From an uncultured Polymorphobacter sp. (GTDB taxonomy: Bacteria > Pseudomonadota > Alphaproteobacteria > Sphingomonadales > Sphingomonadaceae), in contig CALDHQ010000267.1 in NCBI GenBank assembly GCA_937894055.1, positions 1-6,546 of the forward strand: 6,546 nucleotides of DNA, written 5' to 3'. The notes below the pieces were generated by a model. It made no database searches. It was not told where the DNA came from and saw nothing but the letters and a program-made list of their open reading frames with translations. Below, in pieces: positions 1-6,484 of this stretch (positions are counted from its first letter, which is position 1; every line of letters begins with the position of its first letter). Position numbers and translations under genes: made by a program.

Positions 1-31
1 TTTTGGAGTTGGTGGGTTAAGGGGGTGCCGC

Positions 32-191
32 GCGGGCAGGCCAGTTCTTGTCCAAGATGGCGGCCTGCACCCGATTGAATAGAACGTGTCATTCCCGCGT
101 AGGCGGGAATCCATCTTAGGTACCGTCGCTTGGATTCCCGCCTACGCGGGAATGACTTGGTATTTTGGGTGCAGGCCTCAGGCCTGCCCGC
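32..191. repeat. Nested inverted-repeat element (MITE-like) downstream of ppc
   Basis: Three perfect inverted-repeat pairs are nested around one centre. The outer arms are GCGGGCAGGCC (32-42) and its complement (181-191). The middle arms are GGCCTGCACCC (62-72) and its complement (167-177). The inner arms are 26 bp each (88-113 and 131-156). The spacing is asymmetric: 19 bases between outer and middle arms on the left, 3 on the right. The motif GCAGGCC/GGCCTGC therefore occurs four times and can also fold locally, for example GCAGGCC-TCA-GGCCTGC at 171-187. There is no coding capacity for a transposase, so if mobile it would be a non-autonomous element. It starts 15 bases beyond the ppc stop and could act as a 3' mRNA structure, but no T-tract follows the hairpins. 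Assignment to a known repeat family is inference. Confidence 0.7.
88..156. repeat. 26-bp perfect inverted repeat, dRS3-like ATTCCC-N8-GGGAAT arms
   Basis: The arms at 88-113 and 131-156 are exact reverse complements separated by 17 bases (114-130). Each arm also contains its own 8-bp hairpin, ATTCCCGC-4 nt-GCGGGAAT, at 91-110 and 134-153. This matches the ATTCCC-N8-GGGAAT pattern of the neisserial dRS3 repeat, and similar GTCATTCCCGC-type repeats occur in many proteobacteria, usually in intergenic DNA. The element lies just past the 3' end of ppc. Its family name is by resemblance only. Confidence 0.75.
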
Positions 192-205
192 CGGAGGCTC
201 TTCCC

Positions 206-2884
206 CTACCCGCTATTCCTCAACCCTGCTGCAATCCCGTTGATCGTCAAATGAATCCCTTCGGCAATGCGCGGGTCTTCGTCACCGCCGCGCCGTCGAC
301 GGATCAGTTCGATCTGCAGTTCGTTGAGCGGGTCGATATAGGGCATGCGCAGCTTGACCGAGCGTGCGGTGGCGGGCTGGTTCGCCAGCAGCTCGGTCTG
401 ACCGGTGAGCAGCAGCAACTGGTCGCGCGTGGTTTCCCAGCCTGACCGGATGCGGCCGAAGATGCGGTCGCGGAGTGCCGCGTCGGGGACCAGCGTCGCG
501 TAGCGCGCGGCGACGCCGATGTCCGATTTTGCCAGCACCATTTCTAGGTTCGATAGCGTCGTTGCGAGGAACGGCCATGCGGCGACCATCTCGGCGAGCA
601 GCCCGCGGTCGGCGAAGTCGGCGAACGCCTGCCCCGTGCCGTACCAGCCGGGCAGCATGATGCGCGCCTGCGCCCAGCTGAACACCCAGGGGATGGCGCG
701 CAGGTCCTCGATGCGGTCGGACTGGGTGCGTGAGGCGGGGCGCGAGCCGATCTTGAGGCCGGCGATTTCGGTGATGGGTGTGGCGGCGCGGAAGAAGGCG
801 TTGAACCCCGGCGTTTCATAGACAAGGTCGCGGTAGTGGCGGCAGGCGTCGGCGCTGATTCCGGCCATGGCGTCGCGGAAGCGCGCGAACTCTGCGGGCG
901 GCAGTTCGGGGGGCGCGAGGCTGGCAAGCAACGTTGCCGCGGTCATCGCTTCGAGCCCGCGTGCGGCGACGGCCGGCGAGCCATATTTGGAGGCGATGAC
1001 TTCGCCCTGTTCGGTGATGCGGATGCGGCCGCCGACCGAGCCGGCGGGTTGCGCGCGGATCGCATCGAACGCCGAGCCGCCGCCGCGGCCGACGGCGCCG
1101 CCGCGGCCGTGGAACAGCTGCAACCGCACGCCGCGCGCGCCGAACACCTCGACCAGCGCCAGCGCGCCTTCGTGCAGCGACCAGTTCGACGTCAGATAGC
1201 CGCCGTCCTTGTTGCTGTCCGAATAGCCGATCATCACTTCCTGGTAACCGCGCGTCGCGACCAGCGCGCGGACGCGCGGCCGGTCGAGGAAGTCGGCCAT
1301 GACCTGCGGTGCGGCGACGAGATCGGCGATGGTTTCGAACAGCGGCACTGCCATGATCGGGCACACCGGCTGTTCGCCGGGGACGAACAGCCCGACCTCC
1401 TTGAGCAGCAGATAGACTTCGAGCAGATTGGCGACGCCGGTGGTTTTCGAGACGATATAGGCGCGGATGACGTGCGGCCCGAAGCGCGCGTGCGCCGCTG
1501 CCGCCGCACGCAGGATCGCGACTTCGCCGAGCGTTTCGTCGCTGTACGTGAGGTAAGGGTTGAGCAGCAGCCGCGTGTGGCCGAGTTCGCGCGCCAGCAA
1601 TGCAATACGCGCGTCCTCGTCGAGCGCTTCGTAGTCGGCCTCGACGCCGGCGTGGCGCAGCAACTCCGCGACGACGCGGGCGTGGACATCGGCATTCTGG
1701 CGCAGGTCGAGCGTCGCCAGGTGGAAGCCGAAGCACGCCACTGCCGCGCACAGATTCTCGAGCCGGCCGGCACGCAACACGCTACCGGGCGCCCCGAGCG
1801 AATCGGCGACGATGCGGAGGTCGGCGAGCAGTTCGTCGGCGCGGGCGTAGGGTGCGCCCGGCACCGCTGCCGCGCGGGTCGGTGCCTTGCCGGCGAGCGC
1901 CGCATAGGTCGCGGCGGTGCGCGCATAGATGCCGGTCAGCGCGCGGCGATAGGGCTCGTCGGCGCGTGACGGTGCGGCGTCGCCCGAGGCGTCGGCGAGT
2001 GCGCGCAAAGCCGGTGACGCGGGTGCGAGCGTTGCCGACAGCGACAGCTCGGCGCCGAGCGCGTTGAGTTCGTCGAGATAGTGACCGAGCGCCACCGCCG
2101 CCTGCTTCGCCAGCGCGGCCTCCAAAGTCGCGGCGTTGACATTGGGGTTGCCGTCGCGGTCGCCGCCGATCCAACTGCCCGGCCGCAGGAACGGCGGCAG
2201 CGGCGCGCCGAGCAGCCGTTCCCAGCGTGCGTGCAGCCGCGGCAGTTCGGGGATGAAGCTGCGGACGAAGTACGACAGCGCATTGTCGATCTCGTCGGTG
2301 ACGACGGGGCGTACGGCGCGCAGCGGCTGCGTCTGCCACAGGATGCTGATTTCGCGCAGCAGCTGGGTTTCGACTTCGGTTGCATCGGTAGCTGGCACGG
2401 CGCGGGCGGCGAGCAGCGCCTCGATCGCCGCCTCGCGGTCGATCATGCTCTTGCGCCGCACCTCGGTCGGGTGCGCGGTCAGCACCGGCGCGATCAGCGC
2501 GCGGTCGAGCAGCGCGGTGACCGCCGCAGTATCGATGCCGGCGGCGGCAAGCTCGGCGACCGCCCCCGCCAGCGTCGCATCGGCGCGGGCATCGAGCGCG
2601 CTGCCGCGATCTTCGGCGAGATTGGCGAGCAGCGAGAACAGCAGGAAGCCGCGGATGAAGCGCAGGCTGTCGCCGAGATCGAGCTGGTCGAGCGCTTGTG
2701 CCAGCGTCGCTTCGGCGTGCGCGCCGGGTGTGCGGTGCACCGCGACCGACGCCTGGCGGATGGCTTCGATGCGTTCGAACACCGCGACGCCGTCGGTTTC
2801 GCGGATGACATCGCCGAGCAGCCGGCCGAGGTAGCGCAGGTCGCCGCGGTCGGGCTTGGCAGTGGCACTGGATGATCTGGGCAT
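206..2884 (-). CDS. ppc: Phosphoenolpyruvate carboxylase
   Basis: This cytoplasmic enzyme converts PEP and bicarbonate to oxaloacetate and phosphate and refills the TCA cycle. The protein has 892 residues (the E. coli enzyme has 883). The catalytic His motif VLTAHPTE has H138. It is followed by GSWIGGDRDGNPNV (237-249), LDLRQNADVH (392-401), GYSDSNKDGG (553-562), the glycine-rich loop FHGRGGAVGRGGG (591-603), QGEVIASKYG (626-635), GSRPASR (713-719) and the C-terminal end AAGLRNSG. Residues matching the aspartate-inhibitor site of the E. coli enzyme appear present (R600, K786, R846, N890), so feedback inhibition by aspartate is expected; this is inferred by motif alignment. The ATG at 2884 is chosen because GGGGAG lies 5 bases upstream and family homology begins soon after; the reading frame stays open further upstream without homology. 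The gene is intact, stands alone and is divergent from the next gene. Confidence 0.97.
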   Translation of the reverse strand: MPRSSSATAKPDRGDLRYLGRLLGDVIRETDGVAVFERIEAIRQASVAVHRTPGAHAEATLAQALDQLDLGDSLRFIRGFLLFSLLANLAEDRGSALDARADATLAGAVAELAAAGIDTAAVTALLDRALIAPVLTAHPTEVRRKSMIDREAAIEALLAARAVPATDATEVETQLLREISILWQTQPLRAVRPVVTDEIDNALSYFVRSFIPELPRLHARWERLLGAPLPPFLRPGSWIGGDRDGNPNVNAATLEAALAKQAAVALGHYLDELNALGAELSLSATLAPASPALRALADASGDAAPSRADEPYRRALTGIYARTAATYAALAGKAPTRAAAVPGAPYARADELLADLRIVADSLGAPGSVLRAGRLENLCAAVACFGFHLATLDLRQNADVHARVVAELLRHAGVEADYEALDEDARIALLARELGHTRLLLNPYLTYSDETLGEVAILRAAAAAHARFGPHVIRAYIVSKTTGVANLLEVYLLLKEVGLFVPGEQPVCPIMAVPLFETIADLVAAPQVMADFLDRPRVRALVATRGYQEVMIGYSDSNKDGGYLTSNWSLHEGALALVEVFGARGVRLQLFHGRGGAVGRGGGSAFDAIRAQPAGSVGGRIRITEQGEVIASKYGSPAVAARGLEAMTAATLLASLAPPELPPAEFARFRDAMAGISADACRHYRDLVYETPGFNAFFRAATPITEIAGLKIGSRPASRTQSDRIEDLRAIPWVFSWAQARIMLPGWYGTGQAFADFADRGLLAEMVAAWPFLATTLSNLEMVLAKSDIGVAARYATLVPDAALRDRIFGRIRSGWETTRDQLLLLTGQTELLANQPATARSVKLRMPYIDPLNELQIELIRRRRGGDEDPRIAEGIHLTINGIAAGLRNSG

Positions 2885-2896
2885 GGCGGCTCCCCG
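2885..2896 (-). promoter_or_regulatory. ppc ribosome binding site
   Basis: Read on the minus strand, GGGGAG is followed by CCGCC and then the ppc ATG at 2884. The purine-rich core is at the right distance for a Shine-Dalgarno site. It decides the start against a reading frame that remains open for another 126 codons upstream. Confidence 0.75.
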
Positions 2897-2921
2897 GTTC
2901 GCAGCCGCAGCATAACCGCGA

Positions 2922-2951
2922 TTTGCGCAAACACGAACAGCGTGCGCACGC
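2922..2951. promoter_or_regulatory. Two perfect palindromes in the ppc-proximal upstream region
   Basis: TTTGCGCAAA (2922-2931, 10 bp) and GCGTGCGCACGC (2940-2951, 12 bp) are perfect palindromes 38-67 bases upstream of the ppc start. A weak minus-strand -10 candidate, TTATGC, lies at 2915-2910, which would put the first palindrome inside the promoter spacer. No convincing -35 hexamer is present. They could be operator half-sites for a dimeric regulator; no regulator is identified and short GC palindromes also arise by chance. Confidence 0.3.
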
Positions 2952-2978
2952 GCCAGCCATGAATACGTATGACCCTGC

Positions 2979-3012
2979 AAAAAAGACGGCCCGGACCTTG
3001 TGGGTCCGGGCC
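2979..3012 (-). terminator. Intrinsic terminator pointing towards ppc
   Basis: On the minus strand a perfect 10-bp stem, GGCCCGGACC/GGTCCGGGCC (3012-3003 and 2997-2988), closes a 5-base loop and is followed by GTC and six T residues (2984-2979). This is a textbook rho-independent terminator. It cannot end a known gene, because the gene to its right reads the other way and ppc begins 95 bases downstream. It therefore ends either an unannotated minus-strand small RNA or a ppc leader transcript. Confidence 0.75.
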
Positions 3013-3061
3013 GAAGTCGGGTCGTATCACTGCAAAACAGTTGCAGCAGCCGAGACGGACC
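3003..3061 (-). promoter_or_regulatory. Possible antiterminator / attenuator leader of ppc
   Basis: Upstream of the terminator on the minus strand the sequence GGTCCG (3061-3056) repeats the start of the terminator's 3' arm and could pair with CGGACC (3008-3003) in the 5' arm. The next bases, TCGG (3053-3050), can also pair with CCGA (3020-3017), enclosing the CTGCAA/TTGCAG hairpin. Mutually exclusive pairing of this kind is how attenuators work. I cannot locate the transcription start or an effector-binding fold, and a 6-bp match in GC-rich DNA can be chance. Confidence 0.25.
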
Positions 3062-3176
3062 ATGCGTGTCGGCCGCAGGCTGCGCGCCGGGGAACTCCGC
3101 GCTGCAGCTGCGTTGCTTCATTGCCCGCCGCGGCGTGCACCGAACAGGTGCAGCGGCGCGCAGCAAAATGCGCGGG

Positions 3177-3196
3177 GTTGCATGCAACGGTTGCAT
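3177..3196. promoter_or_regulatory. TTGCAT palindrome and direct repeat, candidate operator
   Basis: GTTGCATGCAAC (3177-3188) is a perfect 12-bp palindrome, and its half GGTTGCAT (3176-3183) is repeated at 3189-3196, 13 bases on. The second copy overlaps the candidate -35 box of the downstream gene, which encodes an HTH DNA-binding protein. A site for autoregulation is a reasonable inference but is untested. Confidence 0.4.
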
Positions 3197-3219
3197 CCAT
3201 GGTTGAAACTGGCCATAAG
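3191..3219 (+). promoter_or_regulatory. Candidate sigma-70 promoter for the HTH-DUF885-CitE operon
   Basis: TTGCAT (3191-3196) and CATAAG (3214-3219) are separated by 17 bases, giving an acceptable -35/-10 pair. It would start transcription near 3226, leaving a leader of about 18 bases with the ribosome binding site. Hexamers are imperfect and alphaproteobacterial promoters are loose, so confidence is moderate. Confidence 0.4.
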
Positions 3220-3243
3220 TTGTTGCGCGGAAGGGGGAAAGCC

Positions 3244-4197
3244 ATGGCAAATAACGATGCAACCGGCGGTTTCACAGCACGGCTCGAACTGATCCTGAAG
3301 GCGCTGTCACTGACACGCGGCCGCCTCGCTGCGGAACTCGGTGTCGACAAGTCGCTGGTCGGGCGCTGGGTGTCGGGGGCGGTCAAGCCGTCGGCGCTCA
3401 ACCTTGAGCGGCTGACGGCGTTTGTCGCCAAGCGCCAGCCGGGATTCACGCTGCTCGACTGGGACCGCGACCTTGATGCACTGGCCGAAAAGTTCGGCGT
3501 CGCGCCGCCTGGCCCGCCGGCACCCGAAACGCTACCGATCGACGGCCTGCTGCCGGAATCGATGGTGCGCGAGTCGGCGGTGACCACGCGGTTGCGCGGC
3601 TGGGCCTATGAGGGCTTCTGGCGCACCACGCGCGCCTCGGCCGAAGTGCCCGGCAGCTTTTTCCACGACTATGTGATGATGCGGCGCAACGGCGAGTCGA
3701 TGCTCGAAATCCGCATGGGGGTGTTCGCGCTGCGGCTGCAGGGCTGGGCGATCATGCTGCAGAACAAGATTTTCGCGGTGTCGACCGAGCCCAACACCGG
3801 CACCTTCTCGTTCTCGATCCTGAGCGGCGTGGCGCGCCAGCGTGCCGATGTGCTCGACGGCATCTCGCTCGCCTGCCTGCGCGATGCCGGCGGCACGCCG
3901 ATTGCGTTCGCGACGATGATGGAGCGCATCGGCGCGCTGAGCGATGACCGCGACGCCGATGACGTGCGCTTCGAGGAAATCTGCCAGGGCGGCCCCTCGG
4001 TCGCCACCGCCGACGAAGTGCCGGCGCGTGTCCAGAAGCACCTGCTGCGCAATGCCGGCGCCGATGCATTGGCCGCGGGCGGTGCGCCGATCCTGATGAT
4101 ACCCTTTGCACAATCGCTGTCGCGCGGGCCATTGTTCAAACTGATCGAGGAGGCCGATGCCGCCGGCGGGGTGCCATCCAGCGCAACAGGGGACTGA
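3244..4197 (+). CDS. XRE-type HTH transcriptional regulator with unrecognised C-terminal domain
   Basis: The product has 317 residues. An N-terminal Cro/C1-type helix-turn-helix spans about residues 10-65, with the recognition part around RGRLAAELGVDKSLVGRWVSG (25-45, key G33, S37, W42, G45); it should bind DNA in the cytoplasm. After a Pro-rich linker (about 86-96), residues about 105-300 form a soluble domain I do not recognise. It begins near a GWAYEGFW segment and has hydrophobic beta-like stretches (EIRMGVFALRLQGWAIML); it might sense a ligand, but that is inference. No membrane segments are visible. The ATG at 3244 follows GGAAGGGGG with a 6-base gap. The gene ends 4 bases before the DUF885 start, so the two are probably co-transcribed. 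The TTGCAT palindrome upstream suggests self-regulation. Confidence 0.85.
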   Translation: MANNDATGGFTARLELILKALSLTRGRLAAELGVDKSLVGRWVSGAVKPSALNLERLTAFVAKRQPGFTLLDWDRDLDALAEKFGVAPPGPPAPETLPIDGLLPESMVRESAVTTRLRGWAYEGFWRTTRASAEVPGSFFHDYVMMRRNGESMLEIRMGVFALRLQGWAIMLQNKIFAVSTEPNTGTFSFSILSGVARQRADVLDGISLACLRDAGGTPIAFATMMERIGALSDDRDADDVRFEEICQGGPSVATADEVPARVQKHLLRNAGADALAAGGAPILMIPFAQSLSRGPLFKLIEEADAAGGVPSSATGD

Positions 4198-4201
4198 CCG
4201 C

Positions 4202-5950
4202 ATGAAACTGACCAAGGGCCTGGTGCTGGCGCTGCTGCTGGCCACTGCAACGCCGGCATTTGCCGACGCTGCCACCGATGGGGCGTTCCAGGACATCTAC
4301 ACGCGCGAATGGACGTGGCGGATGGACCAGTTCGACTATGACGAGGACAGCGCCGCCGGCCGCACGACCTTGCCCGATGTCGACGTCAAGACGCAGCAAG
4401 CGCGGCTGGCCTATTGGCAGAAGGTCATGGGCGAGCTCGACGCCCTCGACGCCAAAAGCCTGTCGCCCGCCGCCGCAGTCAACTACGGCGTCTATCGCAA
4501 CCAGATCGCCACGCTGATCGCGTCGCAGCAGTTCCGCGACTATGAAATGCCGCTCAATTCGGACAGCAGCTTCTGGGGCGACCTCGCCTCCACCGGCAAC
4601 GCGCCGTTCAAGACCGCCAAGCAATACCGCAACTGGATCGCCCAGATGAACGCGGTGCCGCGCTATTTCGACCAGCAGACCGACAACATGAAACTCGGGC
4701 TGGCGCGCGGTTTCACCCCGCCGAAGGTGACGCTGCAGGGCCGCGATTCGAGCGTGGCGTCGGTGGCACAGGCCAAGCGCGCCGAGGACACCGTCTATTA
4801 CAAGCCGTTCGTCAAAATGCCGGCGTCGATCGCGCCGGCGGAACAGGCACAACTCCGCGCCGAAGCCGTCAAGACGATCAATGACAATGTCATCCCGGCG
4901 CACGCCAAGCTGCTGACCTTCCTGAAGAACGACTATATCCCGAACGCCCGCGTGCCGCTCGCTGCCTACAGCCTGCCCGACGGCAAGGCCTTTTATCAGT
5001 CGAAGATCGCCGAATTCACCACGCTCAACCTGACGCCCGAGGCGATCCACCAGATCGGCCTCGATGAAGTCGCCAAAATCGGCGCGCAGATGCAGCAGGT
5101 GATGACGCAGACCGGCTTCAAGGGCGACCTGCCGGCGTTCCTGCACTTCCTGCGCACCGATCCGCAATTCTATGTCACCGACCCGCAGGACCTGCTCAAC
5201 CGTGCCGCCTGGATCGCCAAGCAGTTCGACGGCAAGGCCTCGACCTACTTCGGCCACAACCCGCGCGGCCGCTTCACCATCCGTCCGGTGCCCGCCGACA
5301 TCGCGCCGTTCTACACCGCCGGCCGCGGCGGCACCGGCACCTATATGCTCAACACCTATGACCTGCCGTCGCGCCCGACCTATGCGCTGCGCGCGCTGAC
5401 CTTGCATGAATCGGCGCCCGGCCATTCGTGGCAGATGTCGCTGGCGCAGGAAAACAAGGACATGCCCGACTTCCGCCGCAAGGTGTACATCTCGGCGTTC
5501 GGCGAAGGCTGGGCGCTCTATGCCGAAAAGCTCGGCATCGAAATGGGCATGTACGAAACGCCGTACGACACCTTCGGCATGCTGAGTTACCAGATGTGGC
5601 GCGCGGCGCGGCTGGTCGTCGATACCGGCATCCATTCCAAGGGCTGGACGCGCGAGCAGGCGCAGGCGTTCCTGCGCGACAACACCGCGCTGTCGAACCA
5701 CGAAATCGAAACCGAAGTCGATCGCTACATCGGCTGGCCCGGCCAGGCACTCGCCTATTACCTCGGCGAAATGAGCATCGAGAAAAGCCGCGCCAAGGCC
5801 GAAGCCGCGCTCGGCCCGAAGTTCAACATCCGCGCCTTCCACGACACCGTGCTGGCGATGGGCTCGGTGCCGCTGCCGGTGCTCGAAGCGCGCGTCGACG
5901 AATTCATCGCCAGCGGCGGCGTCGGGCCGTACCCGGACGAAGAGAAATAG
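4202..5950 (+). CDS. Secreted DUF885 family metallopeptidase-like protein
   Basis: This 582-residue protein has a clear signal peptide: MKLTK, a hydrophobic stretch, and an AFA cleavage site after residue 21. There is no lipobox Cys, so it should be a soluble periplasmic protein. The mature part fits the DUF885 family (PF05960) along its length. Family-like blocks include the LPDGKAFY region (about 255-262), LTPEAIHQIGLDEV (about 277-290), HESAPGH (H402, E403, H408), FGEGWALYAEKLG (433-445, E435) and the QMWRAARLVVDTGIH and WPGQALAYYLGE segments. HE-x(4)-H plus the downstream E435 suggest a zinc site like that of gluzincin peptidases; substrate and reaction are unknown. The ATG at 4202 is chosen because it places the signal peptide at the N terminus and has AGGGG 9 bases upstream, inside the end of the regulator gene. 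It is the middle gene of the presumed operon and looks intact. Confidence 0.92.
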   Translation: MKLTKGLVLALLLATATPAFADAATDGAFQDIYTREWTWRMDQFDYDEDSAAGRTTLPDVDVKTQQARLAYWQKVMGELDALDAKSLSPAAAVNYGVYRNQIATLIASQQFRDYEMPLNSDSSFWGDLASTGNAPFKTAKQYRNWIAQMNAVPRYFDQQTDNMKLGLARGFTPPKVTLQGRDSSVASVAQAKRAEDTVYYKPFVKMPASIAPAEQAQLRAEAVKTINDNVIPAHAKLLTFLKNDYIPNARVPLAAYSLPDGKAFYQSKIAEFTTLNLTPEAIHQIGLDEVAKIGAQMQQVMTQTGFKGDLPAFLHFLRTDPQFYVTDPQDLLNRAAWIAKQFDGKASTYFGHNPRGRFTIRPVPADIAPFYTAGRGGTGTYMLNTYDLPSRPTYALRALTLHESAPGHSWQMSLAQENKDMPDFRRKVYISAFGEGWALYAEKLGIEMGMYETPYDTFGMLSYQMWRAARLVVDTGIHSKGWTREQAQAFLRDNTALSNHEIETEVDRYIGWPGQALAYYLGEMSIEKSRAKAEAALGPKFNIRAFHDTVLAMGSVPLPVLEARVDEFIASGGVGPYPDEEK

Positions 5951-5958
5951 AGGCCGCC

Positions 5959-6480
5959 ATGACCGACATCCTGCGACCGCGCCGGTCGGTGCTGTACCTG
6001 CCTGCCGCCAACCCGCGTGCCATTGCCAAGGCGCGGACGGTCGACGCCGACTGCATCATCCTCGACCTCGAGGACGCCGTCGCGCCCGATGCCAAGGTCG
6101 AGGCGCGCGCCGCCGCCGTCGCCGCGGTGGCTGAGTGCGACTGGGGCCACCGCGAGGTGCTGATCCGCGTCAACAGCCTGTCGACCGTCTGGAGCATCGA
6201 CGATTTCGCTGCGGTCGCCGCTAGCCACGCCGCCGGCATCGTCGTGCCCAAGGTCGATTCGGCGCGCGAAGCCGAGGAAGCGGTGGCGCGCAGTCACGGC
6301 AAGCCGGTGTGGGCGATGATCGAAACGCCGCGCGCCATCTTCGACGCCGCCGATATCGCCGCCGTCTTTGGCGGACGGCGCGTGGCCCGGGTGCGCGTGA
6401 CCCGGGTGGCCCTGCCGATCGAGGGTGAGGACCTGGGCGCCGAGGGGTCGCAGGAGGCCGTGGGCCGTACGACAGAATGA
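5959..6480 (+). CDS. CoA-ester lyase (HpcH/HpaI aldolase / CitE family), 3' half replaced
   Basis: Residues 1-136 match the CitE-like TIM-barrel lyases (citryl-, malyl- or citramalyl-CoA lyase type). Visible motifs are RRSVLYLPAANPRAIAKA (8-25), DCIILDLEDAVAPDAK (31-46, with E38 and D39), the Arg of VLIRVNSL (R70), GIVVPKVDS (93-101) and AMIETPRAI (119-127, metal-ligand E122). Family members usually have about 270-300 residues; this frame gives 173. After V136 the sequence no longer continues the barrel: the expected Mg-binding GTNDL-type segment is missing and residues 137-173 look unrelated. The protein as encoded should be inactive. The start at 5959 has GAGG (5950-5953) overlapping the DUF885 stop codon and lies 8 bases after that gene, so it is the third gene of the operon. 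The exact acyl-CoA substrate cannot be told. Confidence 0.8.
   Translation: MTDILRPRRSVLYLPAANPRAIAKARTVDADCIILDLEDAVAPDAKVEARAAAVAAVAECDWGHREVLIRVNSLSTVWSIDDFAAVAASHAAGIVVPKVDSAREAEEAVARSHGKPVWAMIETPRAIFDAADIAAVFGGRRVARVRVTRVALPIEGEDLGAEGSQEAVGRTTE
6367..6480 (+). pseudogene. C-terminal fragment resembling a CorC/HlyC (hemolysin-like) protein, fused in frame
   Basis: From about residue 137 of the lyase frame the sequence reads FGGRRVARVRVTRVALPIEG and ends in an acidic tail with a TGA at 6478-6480. The GRRVARVRVTRV block resembles the last strand of the CorC/HlyC transporter-associated domain (PF03471) at the end of CNNM/hemolysin-like membrane proteins. The match is short and made by eye. 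Codon use differs from the preceding genes: all five Val codons are GTG and Arg CGG appears twice, with Glu mostly GAG. Only about 38 codons are present. Confidence 0.35.
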
Positions 6481-6484
6481 CCGC

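Larger units (their letters stand above)
2885..3243. other. Divergent intergenic region between ppc and the HTH regulator
   Basis: These 359 bases contain no gene I can support. Near ppc there are three short perfect palindromes: TTTGCGCAAA (2922-2931), GCGTGCGCACGC (2940-2951) and ATACGTAT (2963-2970). An intrinsic terminator pointing towards ppc occupies 2979-3012. Between it and the regulator lie hairpins at 3030-3046 (CTGCAA/TTGCAG) and 3126-3158 (TGCACC/GGTGCA plus a lower CGCCGC/GCGGCG stem), then a GTTGCATGCAAC palindrome and a rightward promoter candidate. Open frames here are spill-over from high-GC DNA. Confidence 0.8.

Noticed and set aside
88..156. A minimal CRISPR array from the two similar 26-bp units
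   Set aside because: The two units are inverted, not direct, only one 17-base spacer separates them, and no cas gene is nearby.
86..445. A 119-codon plus-strand open frame starting in the repeat and running into ppc
   Set aside because: It begins inside the inverted repeat and continues antisense to the well-supported ppc C-terminus, with no ribosome binding site or recognisable domain.
836..1969. A 377-codon plus-strand open frame antisense to ppc
   Set aside because: It is a high-GC mirror frame, rich in Arg, Ala and Gly without any domain; ppc motifs on the other strand are unambiguous.
2988..3063. A Cys-rich minus-strand start (MVRLGCCNCF) running through the terminator, as a cysteine-sensing leader peptide
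   Set aside because: There is no ribosome binding site before the ATG at 3063 and no stop before or near the terminator; the frame runs on into ppc out of phase.
3118..3183. A 21-codon minus-strand ORF upstream of the terminator, possible leader peptide
   Set aside because: It has no ribosome binding site, no run of a regulatory codon, and ends about 100 bases before the terminator stem, too far for classical ribosome-mediated attenuation.
2885..3262. A longer N terminus for PEP carboxylase (frame open to 3262)
   Set aside because: The extra 126 residues do not resemble the family, would translate through the terminator hairpin, and the ATG at 2884 has a good ribosome binding site and gives the expected length.
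4136..5842. A 568-codon minus-strand open frame opposite the DUF885 gene
   Set aside because: It is the complement of a strongly supported gene with signal peptide and metal-site motif; long antisense frames are common at this GC content.
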